Shown here: in pieces, positions 1 to 10,545 of the stretch
Layout: each line of letters starts with the position of its first letter
Position numbering within the stretch: the stretch's first letter is position 1
NCBI RefSeq assembly: GCF_001704415.2
Contig: NC_030826.1
Span: 30,623,324-30,687,323, forward strand
From: Capra hircus
Lineage: Eukaryota > Chordata > Mammalia > Artiodactyla > Bovidae
Reading direction: 5' to 3'
Length of the DNA: 64,000 nt
Translations under genes and position numbers: made by a program
The notes under the pieces: generated by a model
Seen by the model: only the letters and a program-made list of their open reading frames with translations
Databases searched by the model: none
What the model was told of the DNA's origin: nothing

Positions 1-145
1 GTCTGTTGACCATCTGTAAGTCTTCCTTGGAAAACGTCTATTCAGTTCTTCTGCCCATTTTTAAAACCAGGTTGTTCTTTTAATTGTATGAATTCTCTGT
101 ATATTTGGATATTAACCCCTATTGTTTAACCTTTTTCAGGGCAGA
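1..145 (-). mobile_element. L1 ORF2 fragment
   Basis: The start of the window resembles the reverse complement of the L1 ORF2 C-terminal region that encodes the NRHFSKEDIQMANKH-type motif. It runs off the left edge, so its true extent is unknown. It is diverged and not coding. Confidence 0.65.
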
Positions 146-312
146 TATGGGACTTAGGGTTAAGGTTATCTTTTTCTGCTACTAATATATTAGCCTTACC
201 CTCCTGGGTCTGTGGTGGGAACATTTCTTTGGCTGTTTTGTGTCTGTGTGGAGTGTGTGTGCATGTGTGGGTATAAACCCTGCATGTACATTTTTTCCTC
301 TTTACTTTTCAT

Positions 313-648
313 GTGCTGTGCTGTGCTTAGTTGCTCAGTCATGTCTGACTCTTTGCGACCCCATGAACTGTAGCCCACTGGGCTCCTCTGTCCATGGGGA
401 TTCTCCAGGCAAGAATACTGTGGTGGGTTGCCATGCCCTCCTCCAGGGGATCTTCCCAACCCAGGGATCAAACCCAGGTCTCTCACACTGCAGGTGGATT
501 TTTCACCATCTGAGCCACAAGGGAAGCCCAAGAATACTAGAGTGGGTAGCTTATCCCTTCTCCAGGGGATCTTCCCAACCCAGGAATGGAACTAGGGTCT
601 CCTACATTACAGGTGAATTCTTTACCAGCTGAGCTACCAGGGAAGCCC
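313..648 (-). mobile_element. Bov-tA SINE with two tRNA-like heads
   Basis: Read on the minus strand, a tRNA-Glu-like head (GGGCTTCCCTGGTAGCTCAG) is followed by a second head and then the BovB-derived tail with the TCAGACATGACTGAG motif. An 11-bp target-site duplication with one mismatch flanks it (302-312 TTACTTTTCAT; 649-659 TTACTTCTCAT). The polymerase III B box (GGTTTGATCCC) is visible in the internal head. Confidence 0.9.
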
Positions 649-1570
649 TTACTTCTCATAGGTACACACATATATTTGTGTACTTGGAGGTGATGAAAGA
701 TCTGAATTTTTCTAGATGTCAGAAACAGAGTGGCTTTGACAGAATTAGAAGGTGCAGTATTGAGTTCACGGTGAAATCCATCCCCAGCGCACTCAGAGTG
801 TTCACTTGCACAGTCACGGAACTCACGGAGGGACACTAATAGAGGTGGGGAAGCCCTGGAGTGACCTGTCATCAGTCACAATGTTGCTTCTTAGCTGCCA
901 TAGACCCTGTAGACATCAAACCAGAAAGCTCCAGAATTGCTGTTAATAGATATCGTCACATATTCCAACTTTCCCCCCGTAAATTGCCCCAGTTTAACAA
1001 CAAAAAATAAAAATCTTGAAGCATCTCAGTACGACTCCCGTGTAGGGGGAGGACCATGTTTTTAAAAATGTAACATGGTCAGTTTGTGGTCTTTTTTATT
1101 ACCCAGAGATTGATCTCATGCGCTGTATAATGAAATCTCTGCATCTGTGGGGCACAAGTGTTTTACGTTTCCCACATTTATGGTTTGACATCGGAAACAT
1201 CTGTGCAGGCCCACTAGGCAACATCTGGAAGACATTTCTGGGCTTTTATGACATGCAGAGTGATCTTTGTTTTGGAACAAGTGTGTGATTTTCCCCAGTA
1301 GCTCTTCCTGCTAGTAATGTCCTTCTAATTGACATTTCACTGGGGGATTGAAAGAAGCCTGGCTTTCTGACCTTTGCTGGATGTCAGGAGATGTTTCAGA
1401 AGAATCCTCACATGGTCAGGATCCTCCAGAAGAAGAAAATGCTGAGTCATGGATTTAGCTCCCTTCAACCACAACTCATTGACCACAGGGAGCAGGTGGA
1501 GAGGAAAAGGGAACTCAGTTATTGGGCCAGGACTTTCCTAGATGTTTTCTCCAAATGATGGCATTTATGG
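649..1570. other. Unclassified, no gene seen
   Basis: No repeat family that I recognise and no supported reading frame. Base composition looks ordinary. Stop codons are frequent in all frames except short chance openings. Confidence 0.5.
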
Positions 1571-2052
1571 TAAAACATTACTTTGGCGACAAAGGTTTAT
1601 ACAGTCAAAGCTATGGTTTTTTCAATAGTCACGTTTGGATGTGAAAGTTGAACCATAAAAGAGGCTAAGTGTCAAAGAATTGATGCTTTCCAACTGTGGT
1701 GTTGGCGAAGACTCTTGAGAGTCCCTTGGACTACAAGGAGATCAAACTAGTCCATCCTAAAGGGCATCAACCCTGAATATTCTTTGGAAGGACTGATGCC
1801 AAAGCTGAAACTCCAATACTTTGGTCACCTGATGCCAAGAACTGACTCACTGGAAAAGACCCTGATGCTGGGAAAGATTGAAGGCAGGAGGAGAAGGGGA
1901 TGACAGAGGATGAGATGGTTGGATGGCATCACTGACTCAAAGGACATGAGTCTGAGCAAGCTCTGGGAGATGGTGATGGACAGGGAAGCCTGGCGTGCTG
2001 CAGTCCGTGGAGTCACAAAGAGTCAGACACTACTGAGTGACTTAACAACAAC
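1571..2052 (+). mobile_element. BovB LINE 3' end, 5'-truncated
   Basis: Matches the BovB 3' region from the end of the RT domain (sequence coding for the FPVVxYGCESW-type block) through the LRVPWTARRSNQ-type block to the 3' terminus (AGTCAGACACTACTGAGTGA). It is diverged, with several in-frame stops, and non-coding now. Confidence 0.9.
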
Positions 2053-2056
2053 AGTA

Positions 2057-2214
2057 GCAAAATAAATATCTTCACCCTCCTCTACTCAGGAAGATACCAT
2101 CTCAGAGGTTCATTTGTTTAAGATCACCTGACTGATCAGTGATAGGTCTGAGACTAAAATGGATGTTTAATGTCAGAAGGTGTTGTCTTTGCCTTTAAAG
2201 AATGGGCAAGGCAG
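2057..2214 (+). repeat. Possible MIR fragment
   Basis: The run from about 2085 to 2160 resembles the 3' half of MIR (region like AGATCACCTGACT followed by a purine-rich end). Very diverged; it could equally be unrelated. Confidence 0.3.
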
Positions 2215-3228
2215 CTTATTAGGCATCAAATATTTATGAAGGACCTACTCTTGATACGTGCAAGGACCTAGATCTTGAGGATGGATCAACAGAACAAGCA
2301 GCCAAATCTCCCTGTCTTTACGGAGCTTGTATTCTAGTGCAGTGGGATGATGCTAAACAGTAAGCTGCGTGGTAGGCAGAAGTGGGTGAGGGCTGTGAGA
2401 GAGAGGCAGATCTAGGTATGGGGTTCAGCAATGTTGTGGAAGTTTGAGTTCCCCCCAGCAGAGTCTGTGGCAAGGGCTCGAAAGTGGGTAGTTTATTTGC
2501 GAGGTGATCCCAGGACACACAATGAGGGAGTAGGGAAAGTGACACATGGTAAGAAAAAAGGCCAAGAAAGGCCTCGTTAAGAAAACCAGCTGACCCCAAC
2601 TGCTTCTCTCAACTAAGAAAGAAAGAAGCCACGTAGAATGCGACCAGACTTGGCCTGTGGCAAGATAGGGGGCTCAGGGCTTTTACCCTTCACTGGTTCA
2701 GGGCTGCTCCTGTGGAAATGTAACTCCTCTGAACTTCCAGGTTCTGCTTGAGAAGGAGGGGTGCTCTGTGGCTCTAGGGCAGTGACACAGAGGAGGTGCC
2801 AGGGCACGGGCTTGGCAGGGGACCCTGGAAGCGCTTCCAAAGTATGCCGAGGTCAAGTGGGTGCCCGGCGTCGGCCTGGTGACCCTGAGTGATGGCCGCG
2901 GGGCTGAAATTTAAAGTGGGAGGCTCAGTGCTGGCCTCACCATGTAAGTGATATTTAAGCGAAGACTTTCAAAAGGTTGAGGGTGAGCCAAGTGGCTATC
3001 AAGATAGAAAGAGCATCCAAGGTCCCAGCGGGTGAGGATGTCAGGCTCAGGCAGAGCTGTGGAGGAGGCCTGGAAGGGGAGAGAGCTTGGGTGAGAGAAG
3101 TTAAAAGATGAGGTTGAGGTCATAGGGACCAGACCCCACCAGGCTCGTGGATGACTGTAAGGGTTTGTACTTTGGCCATGAGTCACAGGAGGGCCGTAAA
3201 CAGAGGGGTGACCTCACTTAACTTACAT

Positions 3229-3345
3229 TTAAACTTTGTACACCATAGTGACTCAGTTCTTACAGGTTACACTCCATTTATAGTTATAAAATATTGACTC
3301 TATTTCCTGTGATGTATAATACATCCTTGTAGCTTACCTTGTACT
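3229..3345 (-). mobile_element. L1 3' UTR fragment
   Basis: Resembles the reverse complement of an L1 3' UTR (ATTTATAGTTATAAAATATT, then the CCTTGTAGCTTA block). It is interrupted at its right end by the SINE at 3346-3564. Confidence 0.65.
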
Positions 3346-3564
3346 GTGCATGCTAAGTCACTTCAGTCATGTCCAGTTCTTTGGGACCCCCATGTACTAT
3401 AGCCCACCAGGCTCCTCTGTCCATGGGATTCTCCAGGCGAGAACACTAGAGTGGGTTGCCATTGCCTCCTGCAGGGGACCTTCTCACTCCAGGGATAGAA
3501 ACTAAGTCTCCTGCAGCTCCAGCATTGCAGGTGGATTCTTTACCACTAAGCCACCAAGGAAGCC
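3346..3564 (-). mobile_element. Bov-tA SINE
   Basis: Reverse-complement Bov-tA: tail at the left, tRNA-like head (GGGCTTCCTTGGTGGCTTAG on the minus strand) at the right. It is bordered by CTTGTACT (3338-3345) and CTTATACT (3565-3572), an 8-bp duplication with one mismatch inside an L1 3' UTR. Confidence 0.88.
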
Positions 3565-3722
3565 CTTATACTATTTATTTTTGATTATTTCATTTCTATT
3601 TTATATTGGAGTATAGTTGATTAACATTGTTATGTTAGTTGCAGGTGTACAGCCAATATGGTAAACCTGTAATTTATACTGTACATCAACCATACTTTAA
3701 TAAAAATAAAATGATGAAGATT
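3565..3722 (-). mobile_element. L1 3' UTR fragment
   Basis: Contains the GAGTATAGTTGATTAACATT block typical of cetartiodactyl L1 3' UTRs on the minus strand, then an A-rich tail-like run in the opposite sense (CTTTAATAAAAATAAAATG). Probably two L1 ends joined. Confidence 0.65.
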
Positions 3723-4026
3723 AAAAAAAATCCCTCTGGCTGCTGAGATAATAGTCACTGTTAAGAGGGATGATGAGGATGGGTGGGACCAGAGTGGTCC
3801 AAGAAGTGGAAGGACTCAGGACACACTTTGAAGCCAGAGCATATGGGATTTCCTGGTAGATTGGATGTGAGTTATGACAGCAAGAGATAATGGAGGATCC
3901 TGAGTAATTAGACCTCAGAAACTAGAATAAAAGAGTTACTATTAAGTGAGATGTGAAGGGCAGTAGAATGGATTTAATGAAGAAGATTAGGAGTTTGGTT
4001 TTGGACACTTTTAGTTTAAAAGTGAA

Positions 4027-4172
4027 GGGCTTCGCTGATAGCTCAGTTGGTAAAGAATCCGCCTGCAATGATGGAGACCCCCGTTCGATTCCTGGGTCAG
4101 GAAGATCCACTGGAGAAAGGATAGGCTACCCACTCTAGTATTCTTGGGCTTCCCTTGTGGCTCAGCTGGTGA
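4027..4172 (+). mobile_element. Bov-tA SINE, ends inside a second head
   Basis: Starts GGGCTTCGCTGATAGCTCAG, has a B box (GTTCGATTCC), and ends about 25 nt into a second tRNA-like head (GGGCTTCCCTTGTGGCTCAG). Flanks are AGTTTAAAAGTGAA (4013-4026) and AGTTTAAAGTGAA (4173-4185), a duplication with one A lost. It sits inside the old element at 2215-4430. Confidence 0.88.
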
Positions 4173-4558
4173 AGTTTAAAGTGAATATTAGACATAAGGA
4201 ATGTCATGGAGGAAGTTGGACCCAAGACTGGAATTTAGAGGTATAATTGTGGGAATTTTTAGCATGCTGATTTACTTAGAAGCTATGAGACCCAGTGAGC
4301 TCACTGGAGAGGGATGCAGAAGTAGAAGAGAATTGCTACCAGGACTGAGCCCTGGGCTTTCTAACGTGTGTAAGTTGGGGATAAGAGAAAGTCCACAGAT
4401 GGGACAAAGATAACAGAGTCAGAGGAGGAGGAAATATTTTACCAAGTGAATGCCAATTACAAAGCAGAGAGTTCAAGAGAATCATTAAAATGATCTCTGT
4501 GAATATATGTGTATGAAATACACATCTCATAAGAGATCTTATGATACACACATCATAA

Positions 4559-4905
4559 GAAGGGTCTTGAGAGTCCCTTGGGCAGCAAGGAGATCAAACC
4601 CATCAATCCTAGAGGAAATCAACCCTAAATACTCAGTGGAAGGACTGATGCTGAAGCTGCAGCTGCAGTTCTCTGGCCACCTGATGTGAAGAGCTGACTT
4701 ACTGGAAAAGACCCTGATGCTGGGAAAGATTGAGGGCAGAAGGAGAAGGGGGCGACAGAGGATGAGATAGCTGGATGACATCATCGACTCAATGGACTTG
4801 AGTTTAAGCAAACTCCAGGAAATAGTGAAAGACAGGGAAGCCTGATGTGCTGCAGTCCAAGGAGTTCCACAGAGAATCAAACATGACTTAGAAACTGAAC
4901 AACAG
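4559..4905 (+). mobile_element. BovB LINE 3' end, 5'-truncated
   Basis: Begins at the sequence coding for the LRVPW block and runs to the BovB 3' terminus (CAAACATGACTTAGAAACTGAAC). Several stops and small changes; non-coding. Confidence 0.88.
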
Positions 4906-4912
4906 CAAGAGA

Positions 4913-5284
4913 TAATCATCGAGATCTTTAAGCAGGTAATTTGGGATGAGGATTATAGGTGGTGTACGTTTCTTTTTGTTCATATTGGTTATCTTATTTT
5001 TCTGTACTATTATTTGCTTTTGTAATGGGATAAAGCAGATGGTTCTCCTAATTTGAAGAAAAATGTTTTAAAGTGTCTTTAATCTTCAGCGTAAGAGGAG
5101 TGGGGGACTCCTGGGGCAGATGGGTGGAATAGCTTGGTATAACTTTGCTACACACACAATCCATGGGAGCTTGGATTCCAGCCCTGGTTAGCGAATATCT
5201 CAAGATGTCAATGGGTGTGTCTGTGTTTCCAAGACTCAGGGCACAGGGTCTTTTGAGGATGTATGTTCTATTTGGCCTGTCTCA
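4913..5284. other. Unclassified, no gene seen
   Basis: T-rich in the first part, otherwise unremarkable. No recognised repeat or supported gene. Confidence 0.5.
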
Positions 5285-5290
5285 GAACTT

Positions 5291-5406
5291 GGGCTTCCCT
5301 AGTGACTCAACTGGTAAAGAATCCACCTGCAATGTGGGAGACTTGGGTTCGATCCCTGGGTTGGGAAGATCCCCTGGAGAAGGGAATGGCTACCCACTCC
5401 AGTATT
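5291..5406 (+). mobile_element. Bov-tA SINE, 3'-truncated
   Basis: Starts GGGCTTCCCTAGTGACTCAA with a good B box (GGTTCGATCCC). The usual BovB-like tail is missing. After ACTCCAGTATT the sequence repeats itself in short degenerate copies (ACTCCAGTATAC), which looks like local slippage at the truncated end. Confidence 0.88.
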
Positions 5407-5563
5407 CAGTATACTACCGACTCCAGTATACAGTCTCATAACAATAGTTTAGATGCTGAAATGTCTAAATTTACAGGACACTAAAGTGATTTATGGGGAC
5501 AATGCACTGAATTTTTGAAAATCAAGAAATGTTTAAGAATGTGACCTATATTATCACCATAAA

Positions 5564-5695
5564 GTGAAAGTGAAAGTGAAGTCGTGTCTGACTCTTTGCG
5601 ACCCCATGGACTATAGCCTATTAGGCTCCTCCGTCCATGGGATTTTCCACACAAGAGTGCTGGAGTGGACTGCCATTTCCTTCTCCAGGGGCTCT
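5564..5695 (-). mobile_element. Bov-tA SINE tail fragment
   Basis: Reverse complement of the SINE tail (GTGTCTGACTCTTTGCGACC) to the AGAAGGAAATGG block; the tRNA-like head is absent. A (GTGAAA)n-like tail of about 20 bp precedes it. Confidence 0.85.
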
Positions 5696-5710
5696 TCTGT
5701 AAAATAATCC

Positions 5711-6755
5711 CACTTCAGTTCAGTTCAGTCACTTATTCGTGTCCGACTCTTTGCAACCCCATGGACCACTGCATGCTAGGCCTCCCTGTCCATCACGAAC
5801 TCTTGGCATCCACCCAAACTCATGTCCATTGAGTCGGTGATGCCATCCAGCCATCTCATCCTCTGTCGTCCCCTTCTCCTGCCCTCAATCTTTCCCATCA
5901 TCAGGGTCTTTTCAGATGAGTCAGCTCTTTGCATCAGGTGGCCAAAGATTGAAGTTTCAGCTTCAACATCAGTCCTTTCAATGAACACTCAGTACTGATC
6001 TCCTTTAAGATGGACTGGCTGGATCTCCTTGCAGTCCAAGGGACTCTCAAGGGTCTTCTCCAACACCACAGTTCAAAAGCATCAATTCTTTGATACTCAG
6101 CTTTCCTAATAGTCCAACTCTCACATCCATACCTGACTACTGGAAAAACCATAGCCTTGACTAGATGGACTTTTGTTGGAAAAGTAATGTCTCTGCTTTT
6201 TAACATGCTGTCTAGGTTGGTCATAACTTTCCTTCCAAGGAGTAAGCATCTTTTAATTTCATGGCTGCAGTCACCATCTGCAGTGATTTTGGAGCCCACA
6301 AAAATAAAGTCTGACACTGTTTCCACTGTTTCCCCATCTATTTGCCATGAAGTGATGGGACCAGATGCCATGATCTTAGTTTTCTAAATGTTGAGCTTTA
6401 AGCCAACTTTTTCACTCTCCTCTTTCACTTTCATCAAGAGGCTCTTTAGTTCTTCTTCACTTTCTGCCATAAGGGTGGTGTCATCTGCATATCTGAGGTG
6501 ATTGATATTTCTCCCGGCAATCTTGATTCCAGCTTGTGCTTCCTCCAGCCCAGAGTTTCTCATGATGTACTCTGCATATAAGTTAAATAAGCAGGGTGAC
6601 AATATACAGCCTTGATGTACTCCTTTCCCTATTTGGAACCAGTCTGTTGTTCCATGTCCAGCTGTAACTGTTGCTTCCTGATCTGCACACAGATTTCTCA
6701 AGAGGCAGGTCAGGTGGTCTGAAATGTAGGTATTTCCATGCTTTTTAAAAGACTC
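5711..6755 (-). mobile_element. BovB LINE, RT to 3' end
   Basis: About 1 kb of BovB on the minus strand, the 3' terminus at the left (CAGTTCAGTTCAGTCAC) and the 5'-truncated end near 6722-6755 (after CTCAAGAGGCAGGTCAGGTG). It includes most of the palm part of the reverse transcriptase; see the pseudogene at 5934-6701. Confidence 0.93.
5934..6701 (-). pseudogene. BovB reverse transcriptase remnant
   Basis: Homologous to the RT of the RTE-clade LINE BovB, which copies its own RNA at nicked target DNA. Two minus-strand openings join end to end. The first (6701-6384, 105 codons) has HGTTDWFQIGKGV, QGCILSPCLFNLYAEYIM and the intact catalytic RYADDTT motif. The second (down to 5934) has KTKIMASGPITSW and FPVVRYGCESW. 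They are split by a single nonsense change at 6384-6386 (CAG to TAG by comparison with the other copies here). A one-base loss near 5947 (CAATCTTTGG where other copies have CAATACTTTGG) then ends the frame. The endonuclease region is absent. It is dead by truncation but only lightly decayed, which suggests a fairly young insertion. Confidence 0.9.
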
Positions 6756-6788
6756 AGGACCACTTGAGAGATGCCAAGATTATGCAAC

Positions 6789-6922
6789 AGCTTTTTTTTT
6801 TTTTTTTTCTGGTTAGGCCATGTGGCATGTAGGATCTTAGTTCCCCAGCCTGGGATCAAACCTGCTCACCTTGCATTGGAAGCAGAGAGTCTTTACCATT
6901 GGACCACCAGGGATGTCTCTAT
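6789..6922 (-). mobile_element. CHR-type cetartiodactyl SINE
   Basis: Left end is a T-rich run (6791-6808), followed by GGCCATGTGGCATGTAGGAT and ending ACCATTGGACCACCAGGGA. On the minus strand this is a tRNA-like head followed by an A-rich tail, as in CHR-1/CHR-2 SINEs. Confidence 0.8.
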
Positions 6923-8479
6923 GCTGAAACTTTTGACAAAATAATTACATCCATGGACCACCTTTGTGATTTTTAACATCTGTGCCATCTTTAAGATGAC
7001 TTAATTTTTGTCATTTAAATAGACTGTTTGTAGAAAGGCAAGGACTTTCTTGCCTGATTCTAAGTAATAACATGGAAGATAAAATTGACTTAATTTACTA
7101 GTAATCATTTGTAAATGCATATTAAAATAAGTACCTAACCATCAAAATGGAAAACATTTGTCCATGTGCCTCTGGAAAACCCTTTCCAGAGCCTGTCCCA
7201 TATTTTGAGAACACACTGCACTAGGTTGTCAGAATCTCAGAGAACAGTCATTTCTGGAGCTTGAGGTCGTTTCTGCTGAGCTGGAAGGGGAGAGGAAGGT
7301 TCTCGGAGGTGTCTGGCCCAGCCTCTTCTGAGGACTGGCAAAACCTGACTTCTGCCAAACATTTAATCGTAAGTTTGTCTTGCAGAACATTAACATATAA
7401 TATGTTAAATGGGCTTTTATGGATGCGTGGAAGGTGATCACCCCATAGAAAAGCATAAATTTTTATGGACTTTTCTCTCTGGAGCTGCCGTCACAGACAC
7501 AACTTATGTGTTTATTTTGGCCGAGGATGATGTACCAGTGCCTGACACCAAGCTGGTGGTCGCTGACGTTTGTTGACTTTAATAGGTTGAAACCTTTGAA
7601 GACATTTCCTTTAGTATCCTGGGAATTTCCGAAGGAGACTGTTTCTCCTTCGAAATTGAAAGGGATTCAGAAGCTGCAGTGGGATGACGGCAGGAACAGA
7701 GGGAGGGAGCCGATGTGCTGGGGCTGGGCTATCTTGTGGATGCAGGAAGAGCTGTCTAGGAGGTGTCTCCTCTCTGTTGGGAAACTTTCGCCTCAGTCCA
7801 GAGAGCAGGCCGTGGCAGTTCACACAGGCACCCGAGCTGTATCGAGCGGTGGAACTCTCGACCTGAGACGTGGGGTCTCGTATATGGGGAACCTCTCATG
7901 GCTTCTCATTCCATGACCCAGACTCTGTCACACGGCAGCAATTCAAAAATGCCCAGGGTGGGAGAGACCTCTTTTCATCATCGTTGTCTAAGCCAACTCT
8001 GCTAGGCCTTCTTCCTTATTGGAATTTGAAGGATACAAAACAAAAGAAGCTAGTTTTTTGCCATTTTCCCACACTTCATCCTCACGCGATACGCCAACCC
8101 CAACACACTTTTCCGTTTAGAATCTAGGAAAGCAAAAAAGAATAGCTTGTGTTTGTACCTGTCTCACACACACGTACGTATTGGGTCAAGTCTGTTGAAA
8201 GATGGTCATTAGTAGCCCATCTACTCACCATGATTATATGTGCATGTGGTAGAACTTGAGTGGGGATTGGATTTGCTCAGATTTTTATAAGCTGTTAAAA
8301 TGCCACGTGGATAGAAGGAATAATGATTATTATCCATCTGCTCCATTGGCTGCTTCCTCTCTCCTCCCTCAGTTGTTTCTCACTACAGTCTCCATTTCTA
8401 CCACTTACCTCTTTAATATTTTGAATCTGGGCTGTTTTGGCTCCTGGTCTTCGCAAGTTCTAGAGTATCCTTGCTAGTT
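6923..8479. other. Unclassified 1.5 kb without young repeats
   Basis: No BovB, SINE or L1 recognised. The longest opening (7506-7916, plus) overlaps others in all frames and shows no domain or splice context, so I do not call a gene. The 7240-7460 stretch is moderately GC-rich. Confidence 0.5.
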
Positions 8480-8837
8480 AAACCTGGGCTCCTCTGTGAC
8501 CTGCTTTGATTAGTGGCATGGGTGAGAAATGAAGCTGGTCCAGCTCTTCAGCTGTATCTTTAGCAGGCCTAAAAGATGGGGAAAGCCATCTACCATGTAA
8601 GAAGTCCTCAGACCCCAAGACGTTAACACTGTGAGAAGCCCAAGCCAGCCACGCTGAGCGTCTATGTGGAGGATAACTGAGGTTCCCATCTGGCAGGTCT
8701 AGCTACTTCACGGCTGGTACCTGGCACCGCCAACTCAGCCATGGGAGGAGCGCCATCTCGGACATGAATCCTCTTGCCCCACTCGAGCCTTCTCAGTTGA
8801 TGCCACGTGGAATGCTGATGAGCTGCATGTTAGCCTC
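8480..8837 (+). mobile_element. MLT1-type LTR (ERVL-MaLR), 5' part
   Basis: Resembles MLT1 LTR sequence (GTTAACACTGTGAGAAGCCC, then GTCTATGTGGAGGATAACTGAGG and a GAGCGCCATCTCGGACATGAA block). This is an ancient non-coding LTR; no internal retroviral region is present. The likely continuation is at 9266-9385. Confidence 0.65.
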
Positions 8838-8844
8838 CTAAAGT

Positions 8845-9265
8845 AGCTAAAATAAAGAACCACAAACTAAGAGACTTAAAACAACATACGTTTCTTCTCT
8901 TACAGTTCTGGAGGCTAGAAGTCTGGAATCAAGAAGTTGGCAGGGCCCTGCTTGCTCCCAGGGCTCTGGGGGAGGTTCCCTCTCTGCCTCTTCCAACTTC
9001 TGGTAGCCCCAAGTATTCCTCAGCGTTTGGCAGCCTCACGCCACTCCAGGCTTCACGTGGCTGTCTCCCTTCTGCATCTGTGCCCAAAGTTTTGTCTTCG
9101 TGTAAAGGAAACTGTCATTGGAGTCAAGCCCACCCTAAGGAGCTCGCCTTAACTACATTGCATCTGCAAAGCCCCAATTTCCTAATTAGGACACATTCCT
9201 TGGTCCTGGGGGTTAGGACCTCAACCTATTTTCTGAGAGGGGCACTATTTAACTCATTAGAGACT
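8845..9265 (+). mobile_element. MLT2-type LTR (ERVL), inside MLT1
   Basis: Resembles MLT2: ACAGTTCTGGAGGCTAGAAG near the start, TCTGCAAAGCCCC and GGGGGTTAGGACCTCAACC near the end. An old solitary LTR with no coding region. It appears to split an MLT1 LTR. Confidence 0.7.
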
Positions 9266-9385
9266 TTCCACATTGAGCTCAGCTCTCACTGCAGAATCAT
9301 GAGCAAATAAATGGACTAATTGTAGTCTTCAGCCCCTGAGTTGGGATTACCTTGTCGTGTGGTAGTAAATAGTGGGACCCCTAGG
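9266..9385 (+). mobile_element. Probable 3' end of the split MLT1 LTR
   Basis: GCAGAATCATGAGCAAATAA and the later AGTTGGGATTACCTTGTCGT-like run fit the polyadenylation and 3' region of MLT1. Assigned by continuity with 8480-8837. Confidence 0.45.
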
Positions 9386-10055
9386 TGCTGTCCCACCGTC
9401 CCCTGCTGTGCATGGCACTTCTTTCTCTCCATCACTGTTTCCTCTCCAGACAGTTCCCACCAGAGGGAATGTTAGTGCCCACAATCCCACTTCTCTTATT
9501 TCTAGTCCCTCCTAATTTTCCTGGCCCCATGCAAATTTATATTGGGGTCATGTCCTTTTCTACTTTCCCAAAGTGGTTATTCCAGTATAACTTCAAAGCC
9601 TTCTACAATCTCAGATGCCAGTGGTTTCTCTTCCCGCCTCTCTTTTCTACGTCTCTAGTGGACGTCTGGCCCTACAACAGTGACAGACTTCTGGTGGTCC
9701 CCTTCTTCCCTTCATGGGTCCACACCCTCTCCCCTCACCATCTCCGCTCACTGTAAGGGTTTGGCTCCATCTTGTCACTGGCTTGTGCTGAGCATCAAAC
9801 AGGTGTGACCTGGACCGCCTCATACCTGCAGTGGAATTGGGGGTAGGGAGATAGGAATTGAAGGTGGAGCTGGGTAGCTGATACGGATTCGGGGTGAGGC
9901 AGAATGAAATGCTAGAGAAGGAATGAATTATGAGATCAGCCTAGTTATTTCATGTTTTATTCCAACCTATTCCCCTTTCACTCTTAACACAGCCCAGATC
10001 CTTGCATATAGGGTTGCTATTTTTGAAAATTACCTACCCCTATATTTTTTCATCA
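9386..10055. other. Unclassified, no gene seen
   Basis: Pyrimidine-rich (many CTCTCC runs at 9400-9760). A 123-codon opening at 9385-9756 is explained by this composition and has no recognisable domain. Confidence 0.5.
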
Positions 10056-10059
10056 TTTT

Positions 10060-10545
10060 TACTTTCTAAAATTGAAGTATAGTTGATTTACAATATTGTG
10101 TTAGCTTCAGGTATATAGCAAAGTGATTCTGTTATATGTGTGTGTATAGGTAGTGAGCTGTTTTTCAGATTCTTTTCCTATATGGGTTATTATAAAATGT
10201 TGAGTATACTTCCCTGTGTTGTTTATTATTTTATGTAGTAGTGTGTATTTGTTAATCCCAAATTCCTAATTTATCCCTCCACACCCCCCTCACCTTTCTC
10301 CTTTGGCAGCTATAAGTTGGCTTTCTATGTCTGTGAGTCTGCTTCTGTTTTGTGGATAAGTTCATTTGTATCTTTTTTTTTTTTTTTTAGATTCCGCATA
10401 TGAGCAATATCCTGTATACTTTTCTTTCTCTGACTTTCCTTCATTCAGTATGATCATCTCTAGGTCCAGCCATGTTGCTGCAGATAGCATTATTTCATTC
10501 TTCCTTTTTTTTAATGACTGATCTCTCCCTCCTTTTGCATTTGTC
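10060..10545 (-). mobile_element. L1 3' UTR (cetartiodactyl type)
   Basis: Reverse complement of a 5'-truncated L1 3' UTR: AAATTGAAGTATAGTTGATT, CAGGTATATAGCAAAGTGAT, ATTTATCCCTCC, then CTAGGTCCAGCCATGTTGCT. A T-run at 10372-10389 lies inside the element. Confidence 0.85.

Larger units (their letters stand above)
2215..4430 (-). mobile_element. Old L2-like element, split by L1 and SINEs
   Basis: Discontinuous pieces (2215-2440, 2930-3228, 3723-4026, 4186-4430) read in order like one long purine-rich mammalian repeat whose end resembles the L2 3' end (reverse of ...CACCTACT... and CTAGAATGTAAGC). The sequence before 3228 (GACTTACATTT-like) resumes after 3722 (CTCTGGCTGCTG). I am sure it is an old dispersed repeat, less sure that all of it is L2. 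It is not coding. Confidence 0.6.

Noticed and set aside
8480..9385. Possible endogenous retrovirus with genes
   Set aside because: Only LTR-type sequence is present; no gag, pol or env homology was seen here or beside the other MLT-type LTRs.
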